From Chloroflexota bacterium (lineage in GTDB: Bacteria > Chloroflexota > UBA11872 > VXOZ01): DNA of 64,000 nucleotides. Under the pieces are notes generated by a model. The model saw nothing but the letters and a program-made list of their open reading frames with translations. It was not told where the DNA came from and ran no database searches. Of this stretch, positions 41,237 through 49,462 are shown in pieces (the stretch's first letter is position 1; the number at the start of each line of letters is the position of its first letter). The stretch lies in NCBI GenBank assembly GCA_026710945.1, contig JAPOQA010000040.1, positions 27,671-91,670 of the forward strand, written 5' to 3'. The translations under genes and the position numbers were made by a program.

Positions 41237-42778
41237 TCAGTCTGAGTACTGAGCCGGTCCGTCGCCCGGCGGAATCGAACCGAAAAGATTGTCTTGCTGA
41301 ACGTAGCGCGATAGGCGACCGCTTTCCCCTGGATCCTCACCGCTCTGTGACGAGGGAGCATCTTCATCACGCCACTCCTCATCAGCGGCATCTTCGCTCT
41401 GGTTGCCTGTCGGTACAAGTGCAGTCGCCTTGTCCCGTGTGACCTGCGTCTGCTCGCGCAGGCGGCGCCCCACCTCCTCTGCGATCTCTGTGGCCGTGAC
41501 CCCGTCGAGGACCATCTGCTTTAGTATGACTGCGATCTGGCCCACCTCAGCCGCAGTCGCCGCAAAGCGATCGTCGGCCCGCACGAGGTTTTCAAAAACC
41601 ATGCGCTCCAGCTCGTTACGGTCAAGCGTGTCATTGCCGTCTACCAGGCTCGTGGGAGCCTCCTGCAGCGATGATCGTACACGCACGATCAGGGGATCAA
41701 TATGTTTATTCGCCAGGTGCTCGATGGCTTCAGTATCGATTTCCGTGCGCGAGAACCGGGCGACGCCCGTAAGCAAGATTTCAACCACTGGGGACTTTTG
41801 CGCTTGGGAGGTCCGGCCGTGAACGGTATGCGCTACTTCACCCTGCAGCAATGGCTCTACGTCCCCGCGTGGTGCCGGTTCACGCTCTATCTTCTCCTCG
41901 AGGAGTTGTAGCAGTGCGCTTGGAGTCGGGCAGGCATCCAGCTCTTGCCGGATATGCATGAAAGAGCGGCGCATTGGGTAGTTGCACGTGGTTGCATGAA
42001 AGGACGGTGTCTGGTCTGTGTCTACCGCCACGAGGATTGCGCCCTTTTCACGATATTGCCACTCTTCACTGCTCCAGGTTTCCGGACACCCGGGATTGAA
42101 AAGCCATTCCTTCCCGTCAAGTGTTCCACGATATGGGGCGTGAATGTGGCCTAAGGCGAAATAGTTCACACAGTGTCTGAGAGTGCCCAGGTCTTGTTGG
42201 CGTGCAAACGGATGACCTTGGTCGTAGTATCCCTCGACAGAAGTGTGCGAGAGAAAGATAGAGAATTCAGCGTCAGAGTACGCAGCAGCACCTATGGCGG
42301 TCCCAATTTCACTTAGCGCCGCGCCGGTCTGAGCGCCTTGGTATCTGAGGCCGTAGATGCGTGCTCCCGCCAGGTCCACGTAGCCGCCGGTGCGCTCCTC
42401 TTCGTCCCAGGGCTGCGGCGTCCAGCCCTGGTCGTGGCGCGCACAATTTAACAGACAGAGAAGGCCCCTCTGATTGAGGTACTCCATCCAGGAAAGACTA
42501 TCGCCGTAGGAACGCTCGTGATTTCCCTCGATGGCAACTACAGGGATTCCCGCTTCTTTCAGTCGTTCAAACTCCGTGACGGCGATGAGGAGTGTGCGCG
42601 GGTCGAGAGTGCGTTTCTCAAAGAGGTCACCGGCAATCAAGAGAAAGTCAACGCGCTCTTCTAACGCAGTGTCGATGACCCACTGGAATGCATCGACAAA
42701 ATCGTCGTAACGCTCGTGCAGGCCATATTGCTGGTAGCCGAGATGAATGTCTGCAGTGTGGAGAAACTTGAACTGCAT
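41237..42778 (-). CDS. sbcD: Mre11/SbcD-type DNA exonuclease
   Basis: A 513-residue nuclease. Phosphoesterase motifs in order: TADIHLG (Asp10, His12), LIAGDLFEK, IEGNHERSYGDS, FLSHTSVEGYYD and FALGHIHAPY, all metal ligands present. The C-terminal ~200 residues contain a capping domain and a helical tail with acidic stretches (residues ~470-500) that would bind Rad50. The ATG at 42778 is used because MQFKFLHTADIH begins the fold; 44 further residues in frame are not family-like. It processes blocked or hairpin DNA ends. Longer than E. coli SbcD (~400) and closer in size to archaeal/Thermus forms. Confidence 0.93.
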   Translation of the reverse strand: MQFKFLHTADIHLGYQQYGLHERYDDFVDAFQWVIDTALEERVDFLLIAGDLFEKRTLDPRTLLIAVTEFERLKEAGIPVVAIEGNHERSYGDSLSWMEYLNQRGLLCLLNCARHDQGWTPQPWDEEERTGGYVDLAGARIYGLRYQGAQTGAALSEIGTAIGAAAYSDAEFSIFLSHTSVEGYYDQGHPFARQQDLGTLRHCVNYFALGHIHAPYRGTLDGKEWLFNPGCPETWSSEEWQYREKGAILVAVDTDQTPSFHATTCNYPMRRSFMHIRQELDACPTPSALLQLLEEKIEREPAPRGDVEPLLQGEVAHTVHGRTSQAQKSPVVEILLTGVARFSRTEIDTEAIEHLANKHIDPLIVRVRSSLQEAPTSLVDGNDTLDRNELERMVFENLVRADDRFAATAAEVGQIAVILKQMVLDGVTATEIAEEVGRRLREQTQVTRDKATALVPTGNQSEDAADEEWRDEDAPSSQSGEDPGESGRLSRYVQQDNLFGSIPPGDGPAQYSD

Positions 42779-42836
42779 AGCATCTATCCCATTGCGGGGC
42801 GGCAAAAGTCCTGCCCGCGAAGGTGCGCGCGACGCA

Positions 42837-44009
42837 TCAAATTGTCGACAGCGGAAACGGATCGTCAGCGAGCGGATCGCGGCTCCGATCCAGCGGCACA
42901 CCGTTCGCAATGGTGTGGGTATTTTCTAACTGCTGCCTGCCGTCTCGCTCCTCGCCCTGCGGATCCAAGAAGGTGAAATTGCCTTCGTCGACGCGGAAAA
43001 CAGCAATGTCCGCCGGCGCGCCGACGCTAAGCCGGCCGCAAACGTGGTCGTACCCTACTGACTGCGCGGGAGTCAGCGTGCTGAGCCGGACAACGGTCTC
43101 CATGTCCATGCCGAGGGCAAGGAACTTTGACATCACGTAGGGAAAGCTCTTTGCCGAGGTGCGAATGCTCCTCTGATGCAAGTCGGTGCTGATGGAATCG
43201 GGTGGAAATCCTTGTTCCATGGCAGCGGCGGTAATGGGAAACGAAAAGCTGCTATTGCCGTGACCCACGTCGAAGAGCACGCCGCGCTCGCGGGCTGCCC
43301 AGGCCTCATCTCGGACGCGGCCACGCATCAAGATGCCGCCGGGCTTGCCATGAAAGCAGTGCGTAACGATATCGCCCGCGCGCAGCATGGGAAGCAACTC
43401 CTGCAATGTTGGCGTCGGCATGGAAATATGCACCATGAGCGGCACTGAATACTGGTCGCAGAGCTCGCGCCCCGCCCACAAAGCCATCATTCCGGTGTGC
43501 CCGGTGCTGGAGCGACCGGCACGAATCTTAATACCGGCGATGAGGCCGCGGTGCATCTCCAGGGTGGCTGCGTTAAGTTCCGTATCGACATACGTCATGT
43601 TGTTTAGTTCGCCGACCTCCTGGCAATGCACGAGGCCCTTGGCGCTGAGATTGAGCAAGGGAATAACCCGAACCTGCGACGGTTCGATGATGAAACGCTT
43701 GAATGCGGGGAACGTCGCGGCGCCGCTGCTGCCGGGATCTATCCAGGTGGTTACGCCATGCCGAGCGCCGACCAAGTCCGGATCGAGGCCGGTGCCGCCC
43801 ACGCCCCAGTAGCAGTGCCCGTGCAAGTCCACCAGCCCGGGGGTAACAAGCTGCCCGGCGACGTCAATCTCTTGTCCGCCAGAGCCCACGAGTGTGCCCT
43901 CCGTAATGGCAGCGAAATTGCCGTCAGCGATGCCAATGTCGCCGGTGAAGCGCCTGCCCTCTCCGGGATCGATGATATCGCCGTTTCGCAGGATTAGGTC
44001 GTATTTCAT
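42837..44009 (-). CDS. Amidohydrolase-superfamily metal hydrolase
   Basis: A 390-residue TIM-barrel hydrolase. TPGLVDLHGHCYWG carries the H-x-H metal pair; IKIRAG has the Lys that would be carboxylated; PLMVHISMPTP, THCFHGKPGG and DSISTDLHQ give the remaining His residues and the Asp. This order fits the deacetylase/dihydroorotase-like group (EF_0837/AHA_3915 type, from memory). The ATG at 44009 has GGAGAAG upstream; a TTG 15 bases earlier is less likely. The C-terminal small domain has GAPADIAVFRVDEG. Likely hydrolyses an acyl or cyclic amide; substrate unknown. Its stop lies 58 bp before sbcD, so it may be read through into the repair cluster. Confidence 0.9.
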   Translation of the reverse strand: MKYDLILRNGDIIDPGEGRRFTGDIGIADGNFAAITEGTLVGSGGQEIDVAGQLVTPGLVDLHGHCYWGVGGTGLDPDLVGARHGVTTWIDPGSSGAATFPAFKRFIIEPSQVRVIPLLNLSAKGLVHCQEVGELNNMTYVDTELNAATLEMHRGLIAGIKIRAGRSSTGHTGMMALWAGRELCDQYSVPLMVHISMPTPTLQELLPMLRAGDIVTHCFHGKPGGILMRGRVRDEAWAARERGVLFDVGHGNSSFSFPITAAAMEQGFPPDSISTDLHQRSIRTSAKSFPYVMSKFLALGMDMETVVRLSTLTPAQSVGYDHVCGRLSVGAPADIAVFRVDEGNFTFLDPQGEERDGRQQLENTHTIANGVPLDRSRDPLADDPFPLSTI

Positions 44010-44222
44010 TTGGGTCTTCTCCAACGGAAGGGTCTTCTCTAACAGAACTCTAAATGCTCTAGGGCAACACCACTGCGTGCCATTCTATCAGCTTGATAGC
44101 ATGCCCAACTCTTAGGCATGAAACGACCGCGCCGGGACACCCCTGTTCGTGGCGGGTCTTGGACGATAGGGACAACTTTGGGACTTTCTGCAGCTTCTGA
44201 TTTCGTCAAGGTCGCTGCCAGT

Positions 44223-44555
44223 TCAACCGCCAGAGACACTGTGCTCTACGTCGAGGACCACGTGGTTGCGTTCGATTTCGCGATGGAAGCTCTCCGGCAA
44301 GCGCGCCCAGTCGTGAGCTTGGACCAGGATGGGGACATTCGACCGCTCCAACGCCGCGGTAAACTCCCGGAGCAAGGCGTCCGGTATCGGTTCCAGGGTG
44401 GGCGTGCGCAGCGCCAGGTCGAGATCGCTGCCCGGGTGACTTCTCCCGTTGACGCGGCTGCCGTAGGCCCACGCCTCTACCCCGGGCAAGCACGCGCGCA
44501 GCAGCGCTTCGATTTGCCGGCGGTAGCGGCCGGGCAGGTCCAGCCGTTCAGTCAT
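44223..44555 (-). CDS. Minimal nucleotidyltransferase (MNT) antitoxin
   Basis: A 110-residue minimal nucleotidyltransferase. GSRVNGRSHPGSDLDLAL (from residue 32) carries Gly-Ser and the two metal-binding Asp residues (44 and 46). In HEPN-MNT modules MNT adenylylates a Tyr near the HEPN active site to silence the toxin; here it overlaps the HEPN gene by 8 bp and follows it, the normal order. GGAGGG precedes the ATG. Near its 3' end the sequence RNHVVLDVEHSVSGG is typical of stand-alone MNTs. Confident as a family member; the toxin-antitoxin role is inferred from pairing. Confidence 0.88.
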   Translation of the reverse strand: MTERLDLPGRYRRQIEALLRACLPGVEAWAYGSRVNGRSHPGSDLDLALRTPTLEPIPDALLREFTAALERSNVPILVQAHDWARLPESFHREIERNHVVLDVEHSVSGG

Positions 44556-44970
44556 CGGAGCCCTCCGTAATGACGCGCGCCAGTACCTTGGCGTCGCTTA
44601 TGAAGGTGGGCAGCAGCTTAAGCGTTGTCTCTGCAAAGCCCGCGCCGTAACGGTGCGTCGTATCGTTGCGGGCATCCCGGTACGCGAGCCAGCGTTCGCA
44701 ACTCTCGACGGAGATCAACCCGTGCTTCGCGGCATGGCGAAAGCGATCCTTGAAGGTAAGCCGATCGGCCTGCAGATTGCTGACGAAGTAGGGCCTGAGC
44801 CGCTTCCCTAGTAGATTGCCGCTCTGCTCCAAGACCAATTCGAACTCCTTAACGCACGCGGCGCGCATGATGTCGTAGGCAATGCTGTCCGCTTCATGCT
44901 GCTGCAACTGCGCAGACGCACTCTCCAAGGTCTGGATACAGCGAGCGAGGAAGTCCGTGTTGATGTTCAT
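44548..44970 (-). CDS. HEPN-domain toxin of an HEPN-MNT module
   Basis: A 140-residue all-helical HEPN protein of the HI0074 / nucleotidyltransferase-substrate-binding group. The RNase motif R-x4-H is Arg101-N-D-T-T-His106, followed by RYGAG with a Tyr (108) in the place where MNT AMPylation of related toxins occurs. GGGGAGAGAGC precedes the ATG. HEPN toxins cut RNA, for instance tRNA, when freed from their partner. With the MNT gene it makes a complete toxin-antitoxin operon, adjacent to a hicAB pair upstream. Confidence 0.88.
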   Translation of the reverse strand: MNINTDFLARCIQTLESASAQLQQHEADSIAYDIMRAACVKEFELVLEQSGNLLGKRLRPYFVSNLQADRLTFKDRFRHAAKHGLISVESCERWLAYRDARNDTTHRYGAGFAETTLKLLPTFISDAKVLARVITEGSDD

Positions 44971-45033
44971 GCTCTCTCCCCTCTCGACGCGCCAACTGGC
45001 GAGCGCATGGATAACTTGGCTGGTAGGATGTGC

Positions 45034-45240
45034 CTACACCTCGACCAAGCCAGTGGTGGCTTGAGGTTCCGGCACCGGTTCGCCGATTTCACGGAGCATT
45101 GCAACATGGTGAGTGACGGCCTCTCGAATCAGAGTGCCAGCTTCTTCCTGCGTGTCCGCGGCTGCGACACATCCCGGTAGGTCGGGTACATATGCCGAGT
45201 AACCGTTACCAGTTCTTTCAATGACGATGGTGTATTTCAC
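45034..45240 (-). CDS. hicB: HicB-family antitoxin, short form
   Basis: A 68-residue HicB domain: KYTIVIERTGNGYSAYVPDLPGC, shown here in parts (GYSAYVPDLPGC), then EEAGTLIREAVTHHVAMLREIGEPVPEP. The GTG at 45240 forms a GTGA overlap with the hicA stop, and GGGGGT lies upstream, which fixes the start. There is no C-terminal ribbon-helix-helix or HTH part, so this form neutralises HicA but is unlikely to bind its own operator alone. Lies 63 bp upstream of the HEPN gene. Confidence 0.9.
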   Translation of the reverse strand: MKYTIVIERTGNGYSAYVPDLPGCVAAADTQEEAGTLIREAVTHHVAMLREIGEPVPEPQATTGLVEV

Positions 45241-45440
45241 GATTGACCCCCTTCGTGAATGCCAGCCTGCTTCAGGATGCTGTTCCATGTTTTGGGTGCA
45301 AGTTCCTTGCTCAGCTTACCCGCTATAGTAACTATTACAGTCTTAGTGGAGTGACGGTAGTGGCGATGGCTGCCTCGAGTCCGCACGTGTTTCCAGCCGT
45401 CACCCTCCACCAGTCGAATGGCGTCCCGCACTTTAGGCAT
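45237..45440 (-). CDS. hicA: HicA-family mRNA interferase toxin
   Basis: A 67-residue double-stranded-RNA-binding-fold protein. The family core is DGWKHVRTRGSHRHYRH with the catalytic His25 in GSH, followed by VTIAGKLSKELAPKTWNSILKQAGI. Normal length for HicA. It is the first gene of the pair and overlaps hicB by 4 bp. HicA binds and cleaves mRNA until HicB occupies the active site. The pair lies back to back with HEPN-MNT on the same strand. Confidence 0.92.
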   Translation of the reverse strand: MPKVRDAIRLVEGDGWKHVRTRGSHRHYRHSTKTVIVTIAGKLSKELAPKTWNSILKQAGIHEGGQS

Positions 45441-45555
45441 GGCTCAACCTACTTGCAAACCAATCCGTCTCAACCGCAAGTAACTCTCGTACTTCAGCGC
45501 TTAGGAGAAGTGCTGAGCACTAATTGGGAAAACCCACCAAGTATTGGGGTAGATT

Positions 45556-46701
45556 CTAATACGCGCGGCGCTGCCAATCGTCCGCAAAGAGGTTAAAGTG
45601 GCCGAATCGGTAGGGGTGTTCCTTGATTACGTCCAGATTGAGGTCAATGCCCAAGCCGGGCGCCTCAGGCGGGGAGAAATACCCATCCTTTACTCTGGGA
45701 AAGCCGATAACTGCTTCGCGCACGAAGTCCGGCGCAAAGTCGTCGAAGCACTCTTGGACCTTTACGTTGGTCGTGCAGAAATCGAAGTGTACGCTGGCAG
45801 CCGTGCAAACAGGGCCATTGGAACAGTGTGGCGCCACCATGACGTAGTGGGCGTCGGCCATAGCTGCGATTTTCTTGAGCTCCATGATACCGCCGGCATG
45901 AATGATGTCCGGTTGGACGATGTCCACGACGTTGCGGGCGAAGAAACGGGCGTATTCATAGCGCGTGAAGATTCTCTCACCCGTGGCCACGGGGACGTGA
46001 ATGTCGCGCGCCGCGCGCTCCAATGCATCTTGGTCTTCCGGGGGAACCGGCTCCTCAACCCAGCCGGGATTGAAGGGTTCAAGTTCGCGGGCGATCTCGA
46101 TTGCGGTTGCCGGACTGAATCTCCCGTGCATTTCGATGAAGATTTCGACATCGGGGCCGACGGCGTCGCGGATGGCTTCGACCAGCGCAATCGACTTGCG
46201 CTTCTCCTCCGCCTCCATCTCGTAGGTGCCTGCCCCGAAGGGGTCCACCTTCAGGGCGCGGTAGCCTTTTGCAACCACTGTCTTCGCTCGCCTGGCAAAG
46301 TCTTCAGGTGTGCGGTCGCCGGTGTACCAGCCGTTGGCGTACGCTTTCAGCCGCTCGTGGCATTGGCCCCCGAGCAGTCGATAAACCGGCGTATCGAGCG
46401 CTTTGCCCACTATGTCCCAGCAGGCAATCTCAACAGCACTGAGGGCAGTATTGGCGACGGGACCTCCTCGCCAGAAATCGTCGCGATACATGCGCATCCA
46501 GAGGTCTTCAATGTTAAAGGGGTCGCTGCCGACAATGTGGCGGTTCTTGGCGGCCTGAATGTATGCCACGACAGCTTCATCACGATTCTGGATGGTTGCT
46601 TCGCCAATTCCGTAAAGCCCTTCGTCCGTGAGCACACGCACGAAGACAATGTTGCGCCAATTGTCACCTAAGACGTGCGTCTCAACATCGCTTATCCGCA
46701 C
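45556..46701 (-). CDS. Mandelate racemase-superfamily sugar acid dehydratase (galactonate dehydratase-like)
   Basis: A 381-residue enolase-superfamily enzyme of the mandelate racemase/DgoD group. ALKVDPFG gives Lys151-x-Asp153; metal ligands are Glu190 with HGR behind it (EMHGRF), Glu216 (VEEPVPPED) and Glu242 (GERIFTRYE); PDIIHAGG and APHCSNGP (His292) complete the active site. The HGR motif and the Glu-His pattern are typical of acid-sugar dehydratases. The start is a GTG with AAAGGA about 9 nt upstream. It would remove water from an aldonic acid to give a 2-keto-3-deoxy acid, a possible substrate for the HpcH/HpaI aldolase at 35257. Confidence 0.9.
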   Translation of the reverse strand: MRISDVETHVLGDNWRNIVFVRVLTDEGLYGIGEATIQNRDEAVVAYIQAAKNRHIVGSDPFNIEDLWMRMYRDDFWRGGPVANTALSAVEIACWDIVGKALDTPVYRLLGGQCHERLKAYANGWYTGDRTPEDFARRAKTVVAKGYRALKVDPFGAGTYEMEAEEKRKSIALVEAIRDAVGPDVEIFIEMHGRFSPATAIEIARELEPFNPGWVEEPVPPEDQDALERAARDIHVPVATGERIFTRYEYARFFARNVVDIVQPDIIHAGGIMELKKIAAMADAHYVMVAPHCSNGPVCTAASVHFDFCTTNVKVQECFDDFAPDFVREAVIGFPRVKDGYFSPPEAPGLGIDLNLDVIKEHPYRFGHFNLFADDWQRRAY

Positions 46702-47151
46702 GGTGTAACATCCTTTCGCTAGCTTGATGCTTTGGAGCCCAGCGACTTGCAGAGGGCGGGTCCGGCCGATATCCCGCAGGACGGGTGTGATTCAGTCTTT
46801 GTGCCAAATGGTAGCTAATCAAGTACCTGCTGCGGCAAGACCTCGGAACCTGGCAGAATCAGTGTGTATCTAGCATAGCCGAGGGAGCAGCTACTGTCAC
46901 ACAATGAGGGAATCGGCGATCCTGCGGTTGGATGTTTTCTGCGTATGAGAGACTGCCGGCTGTGCCTGCTTGGCGTTGGTCTTGAATTGATTGAAGAAGA
47001 TTCAACAGTCCCTCAAAAGAGCGCTGTCACCTCTCCGCTCAATTCTTGAGTCCAGAGAAAATGACCTACGTCTTCTCCCGTTTTGAAATTTGGTACTGTC
47101 TGCCATACCATAGTGTGTGGAAGTAGCAGGGCCACATAACAGGAGTTATAT
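46702..47151. other. Divergent intergenic region, 450 bp
   Basis: Between the dehydratase gene and the MetE-like pair. Apart from the promoter candidate at 47083-47111 I see no repeat and no structure that I can match to a SAM, cobalamin or other riboswitch. Confidence 0.5.
47083..47111 (+). promoter_or_regulatory. Candidate sigma70-type promoter of the MetE-like operon
   Basis: TTGAAA (47083-47088), a 17-base spacer, then TACCAT (47106-47111), 40 bp upstream of the first ATG. Four of six bases fit TATAAT and five of six fit TTGACA. By-eye call only. Confidence 0.35.
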
Positions 47152-48147
47152 ATGATCAGTACGGTCCCAGGGAACTATCCGAAAATTGCCAATAGACGCG
47201 GTGGTCAGACGTTGCGCCGCGCCATCGCCTCCTTTGATAGGGGGCGCATATCAGCAGACGAGCTCGCCGCCGCGGCGGATGAAGTGACGATCGAAGTGAT
47301 CGGCGAGCAGGAGCGTGCCGGCATCGACGTGATTGCTGACGGCCAGATTCGCTGGCAAGATCCGGTGACGTATATCGCGGGCAAACTCGATGGCTACGAG
47401 ATAGGCGGTCTCATCCGCTACTTTGACACCAACACCTTCTACCGCCAGCCGGAGGCAACCGGGCGCATCGCGTGGCAAGGGCCAATTCTCGTACACGACT
47501 ATGAGTTTGCCCGTGACCATGCTTCCGGGCCTGTAAAGCCTGTGGTCACCGGACCCTATACCATCGCAAAACTCTCACTGCTTGGGTCTTACGCCGTCTC
47601 TGATGAAGTCGTTGACCTGCAGACCCTTGTATTGGATACGGCACGGGCTCTGAACCAGGAGATGAAAGCGCTGGCGGCGACTGATCCCCCGCTGATCCAA
47701 GTAGATGAGCCTGCGATTGTCTGGCACCGCTATAAGGGTGACTGGGCCATCTTCAAGGAGGCGATGGACGTGCTCATGGATGGCGTGGGTGCCACGACGC
47801 TATTGCGAACCGACTTTGGTGATGCCGTAGGGTTGCCTGACTTCTTCGCGCTGCCGTTTCAGGGATTTGGACTTGACATGGTGCATGGCAAGGGCAACCT
47901 TGCGCTTGTACCTGAGTTTCCTGACGATAGAGATCTCATGCTTGGGATTATCGACGCGCGCAATGTGCGCATGGAGACCGAAGAAGCGGTGCTAGAGAGT
48001 GTGCGGTACGCAACAGAGCACGTATGTAGAGAGCGCTTAGCCATCAGCCCAAACACCGGCTTGGAGTTCTTGCCCAGAGAAACCGCGTACGACAAGCTGC
48101 AGAACATGGTTCATGCTGTCAAGAAAGCTCAGGAGGCTGTCGCATAA
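47152..48147 (+). CDS. MetE-like barrel protein lacking zinc ligands
   Basis: A 331-residue single UROD/MetE-type barrel, half the size of full MetE. Family marks are TVPGNYPK at the start, GIDVIADGQIRWQD, VTGPYTIAKL and IQVDEPAIVWH. Compared with its neighbour at 48150, the residues that bind zinc are changed: His207/Cys209 correspond to Leu and Arg in TTLLRTDFGD, Glu231 to an Asp, and Cys293 to Thr302 in SPNTGLEF. It has AGGAG upstream and is separated by only 2 bp from the next gene. It may be the partner, equivalent to the N-terminal half of MetE, of a split enzyme, or a MetE-derived enzyme with another reaction. Confidence 0.85.
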   Translation: MISTVPGNYPKIANRRGGQTLRRAIASFDRGRISADELAAAADEVTIEVIGEQERAGIDVIADGQIRWQDPVTYIAGKLDGYEIGGLIRYFDTNTFYRQPEATGRIAWQGPILVHDYEFARDHASGPVKPVVTGPYTIAKLSLLGSYAVSDEVVDLQTLVLDTARALNQEMKALAATDPPLIQVDEPAIVWHRYKGDWAIFKEAMDVLMDGVGATTLLRTDFGDAVGLPDFFALPFQGFGLDMVHGKGNLALVPEFPDDRDLMLGIIDARNVRMETEEAVLESVRYATEHVCRERLAISPNTGLEFLPRETAYDKLQNMVHAVKKAQEAVA

Positions 48148-48149
48148 CG

Positions 48150-49136
48150 ATGGAAGGTCTATGGACTACGCAAGTTGGAAGTTTGCCAAAGCCACCGGCG
48201 CTCGCCAAAGCGCGAACTGAGTTTGCGCGTGGCAAGTTGCCCCAAGAAGACTTGGAGGCGATGGAACGAGAATATACGAAGTTCTGGATGGATTTCCAGA
48301 ATGAACTCGGGCTCGACATCGTCGTAGACTCCGAAATGTACCGCGGCGATATGGCAACGTACTTCGCTGAGATGATGGAAGGTATGGAAATTAGCGGCCT
48401 CGTGCGGTCGTACGGTAACCGGTACTACCGGAAGCCAATTGCTGTCGGTCCGCTGAAGCGGGTCAAGTCGTTCACACTTGACTGGTGGCACTATGCCCAG
48501 AGCCTGACGAATAAGCCCGTTAAGGGCATGATCACCGGGCCCTACACGATGGCAGAGTGGTCGTACAACAACTACTACGACACTCAGGAAGAATTCGTGC
48601 TGGCGATGGCTGAGGTGCTGCACGAGGAAGTAGTGGACTTAGAGAAAGCTGGCGCAAAGTACATACAGATTGACGAGCCGGCAGTGTCCACGCGGCCGGA
48701 AGACCTCCCGCTGGCAATACGCGCGATGGCAGTGGTTGTCGATGGAATTGAGGCAACTACAGGCACACACATCTGCTACGGCGACTTTGAAGCCATTTAT
48801 CCCAAGATGCTCGATATTCCGGTAGACGTCATTGACTTGGAAATGGCAAATAGCGACTTTAGCCTCCTCGATCTCTTCAGTTCGCGCGCACCCTTTACCA
48901 AAAATCTGGCAATGGGCGTCGTGGATGTGCACAGCCACATTGTCGAGAATAAAGAGCAGGTGAAGGCAGGCATCTACAAGGGGCTAGATGTAGTGCCCGC
49001 CGACCGACTCTATATCGACCCGGATTGCGGCCTGAAGACCCGCTCGGTAGACGAGGCGCAAGCCAAACTTGCCGTTATCGTGGAAGCAGTGGGCGAAGTT
49101 CGCCAGGAGCTTGGGCTGGAGAACGCACAGGGCTAA
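48150..49136 (+). CDS. MetE-like (core methionine synthase) protein with zinc site
   Basis: A 328-residue barrel that keeps the MetE zinc ligands: His207 and Cys209 (THICYGDF), Glu231 (DLEMANSD) and Cys293 (DPDCGLKTR). TQVGSLPKP at the start, ITGPYTMAEWSY and IQIDEPAVS are standard. Zinc activates the thiol of homocysteine in methionine synthesis, so this copy should be catalytically able. It lies 2 bp after the MetE-like protein without ligands, in one operon. Stand-alone C-terminal-type MetE proteins (core-MetE) occur in archaea and some bacteria and may use methyl donors other than polyglutamyl-methyltetrahydrofolate. The donor here is unknown. Confidence 0.88.
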   Translation: MEGLWTTQVGSLPKPPALAKARTEFARGKLPQEDLEAMEREYTKFWMDFQNELGLDIVVDSEMYRGDMATYFAEMMEGMEISGLVRSYGNRYYRKPIAVGPLKRVKSFTLDWWHYAQSLTNKPVKGMITGPYTMAEWSYNNYYDTQEEFVLAMAEVLHEEVVDLEKAGAKYIQIDEPAVSTRPEDLPLAIRAMAVVVDGIEATTGTHICYGDFEAIYPKMLDIPVDVIDLEMANSDFSLLDLFSSRAPFTKNLAMGVVDVHSHIVENKEQVKAGIYKGLDVVPADRLYIDPDCGLKTRSVDEAQAKLAVIVEAVGEVRQELGLENAQG

Positions 49137-49167
49137 CGGAGCTGCGGGACGTTCGCTGGAGAGAATC

Positions 49168-49461
49168 ATGCGAAAGCCCCCTGGTCTGCGACAGCTACGT
49201 GTACGCGTGTACGGACGAGTGCAAGGCGTTGGATACCGTGATTTCATACAACGGACCGCGACGCGTCTTGGGCTGGCGGGTTTCGTGCGCAACGTAGACA
49301 GCGATGGCAGTGTGGAAGTTCTCGCTGAAGGTCCGGTTGACGAACTAGGTACGCTCTTGGCGCGGCTCAAGAGCGGGCCCCTGTTGAGCCGTGTGGAGCT
49401 CGTCGAGACTACCTGGGAACCGCTTTCTGGAGCTTATACCGAGTTTCAGATCAGGCAATGA
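49168..49461 (+). CDS. acyP: Acylphosphatase
   Basis: A 97-residue acylphosphatase of normal length. RVYGRVQGVGYRDFIQ contains the catalytic Arg24, and GFVRNVDSDGSVEV the Asn42; GPLLSRVELVET closes the fold. GGAGAG lies 7 nt before the ATG at 49168. It hydrolyses carboxyl-phosphate bonds such as acetyl or carbamoyl phosphate. Its stop (TGA 49459-49461) is 1 bp before the next gene's ATG, so it is in the same transcription unit as the FecR-like gene. Confidence 0.93.
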   Translation: MRKPPGLRQLRVRVYGRVQGVGYRDFIQRTATRLGLAGFVRNVDSDGSVEVLAEGPVDELGTLLARLKSGPLLSRVELVETTWEPLSGAYTEFQIRQ

Positions 49462-49462
49462 C

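Noticed and set aside
44010..44222. Small gene between the amidohydrolase and MNT genes
   Set aside because: Open frames there are short, overlap the MNT gene and show no protein-like pattern.
46702..47151. SAM or cobalamin riboswitch upstream of the MetE-like pair
   Set aside because: I could not find the conserved boxes or pairing pattern of either class; only a weak promoter was seen.
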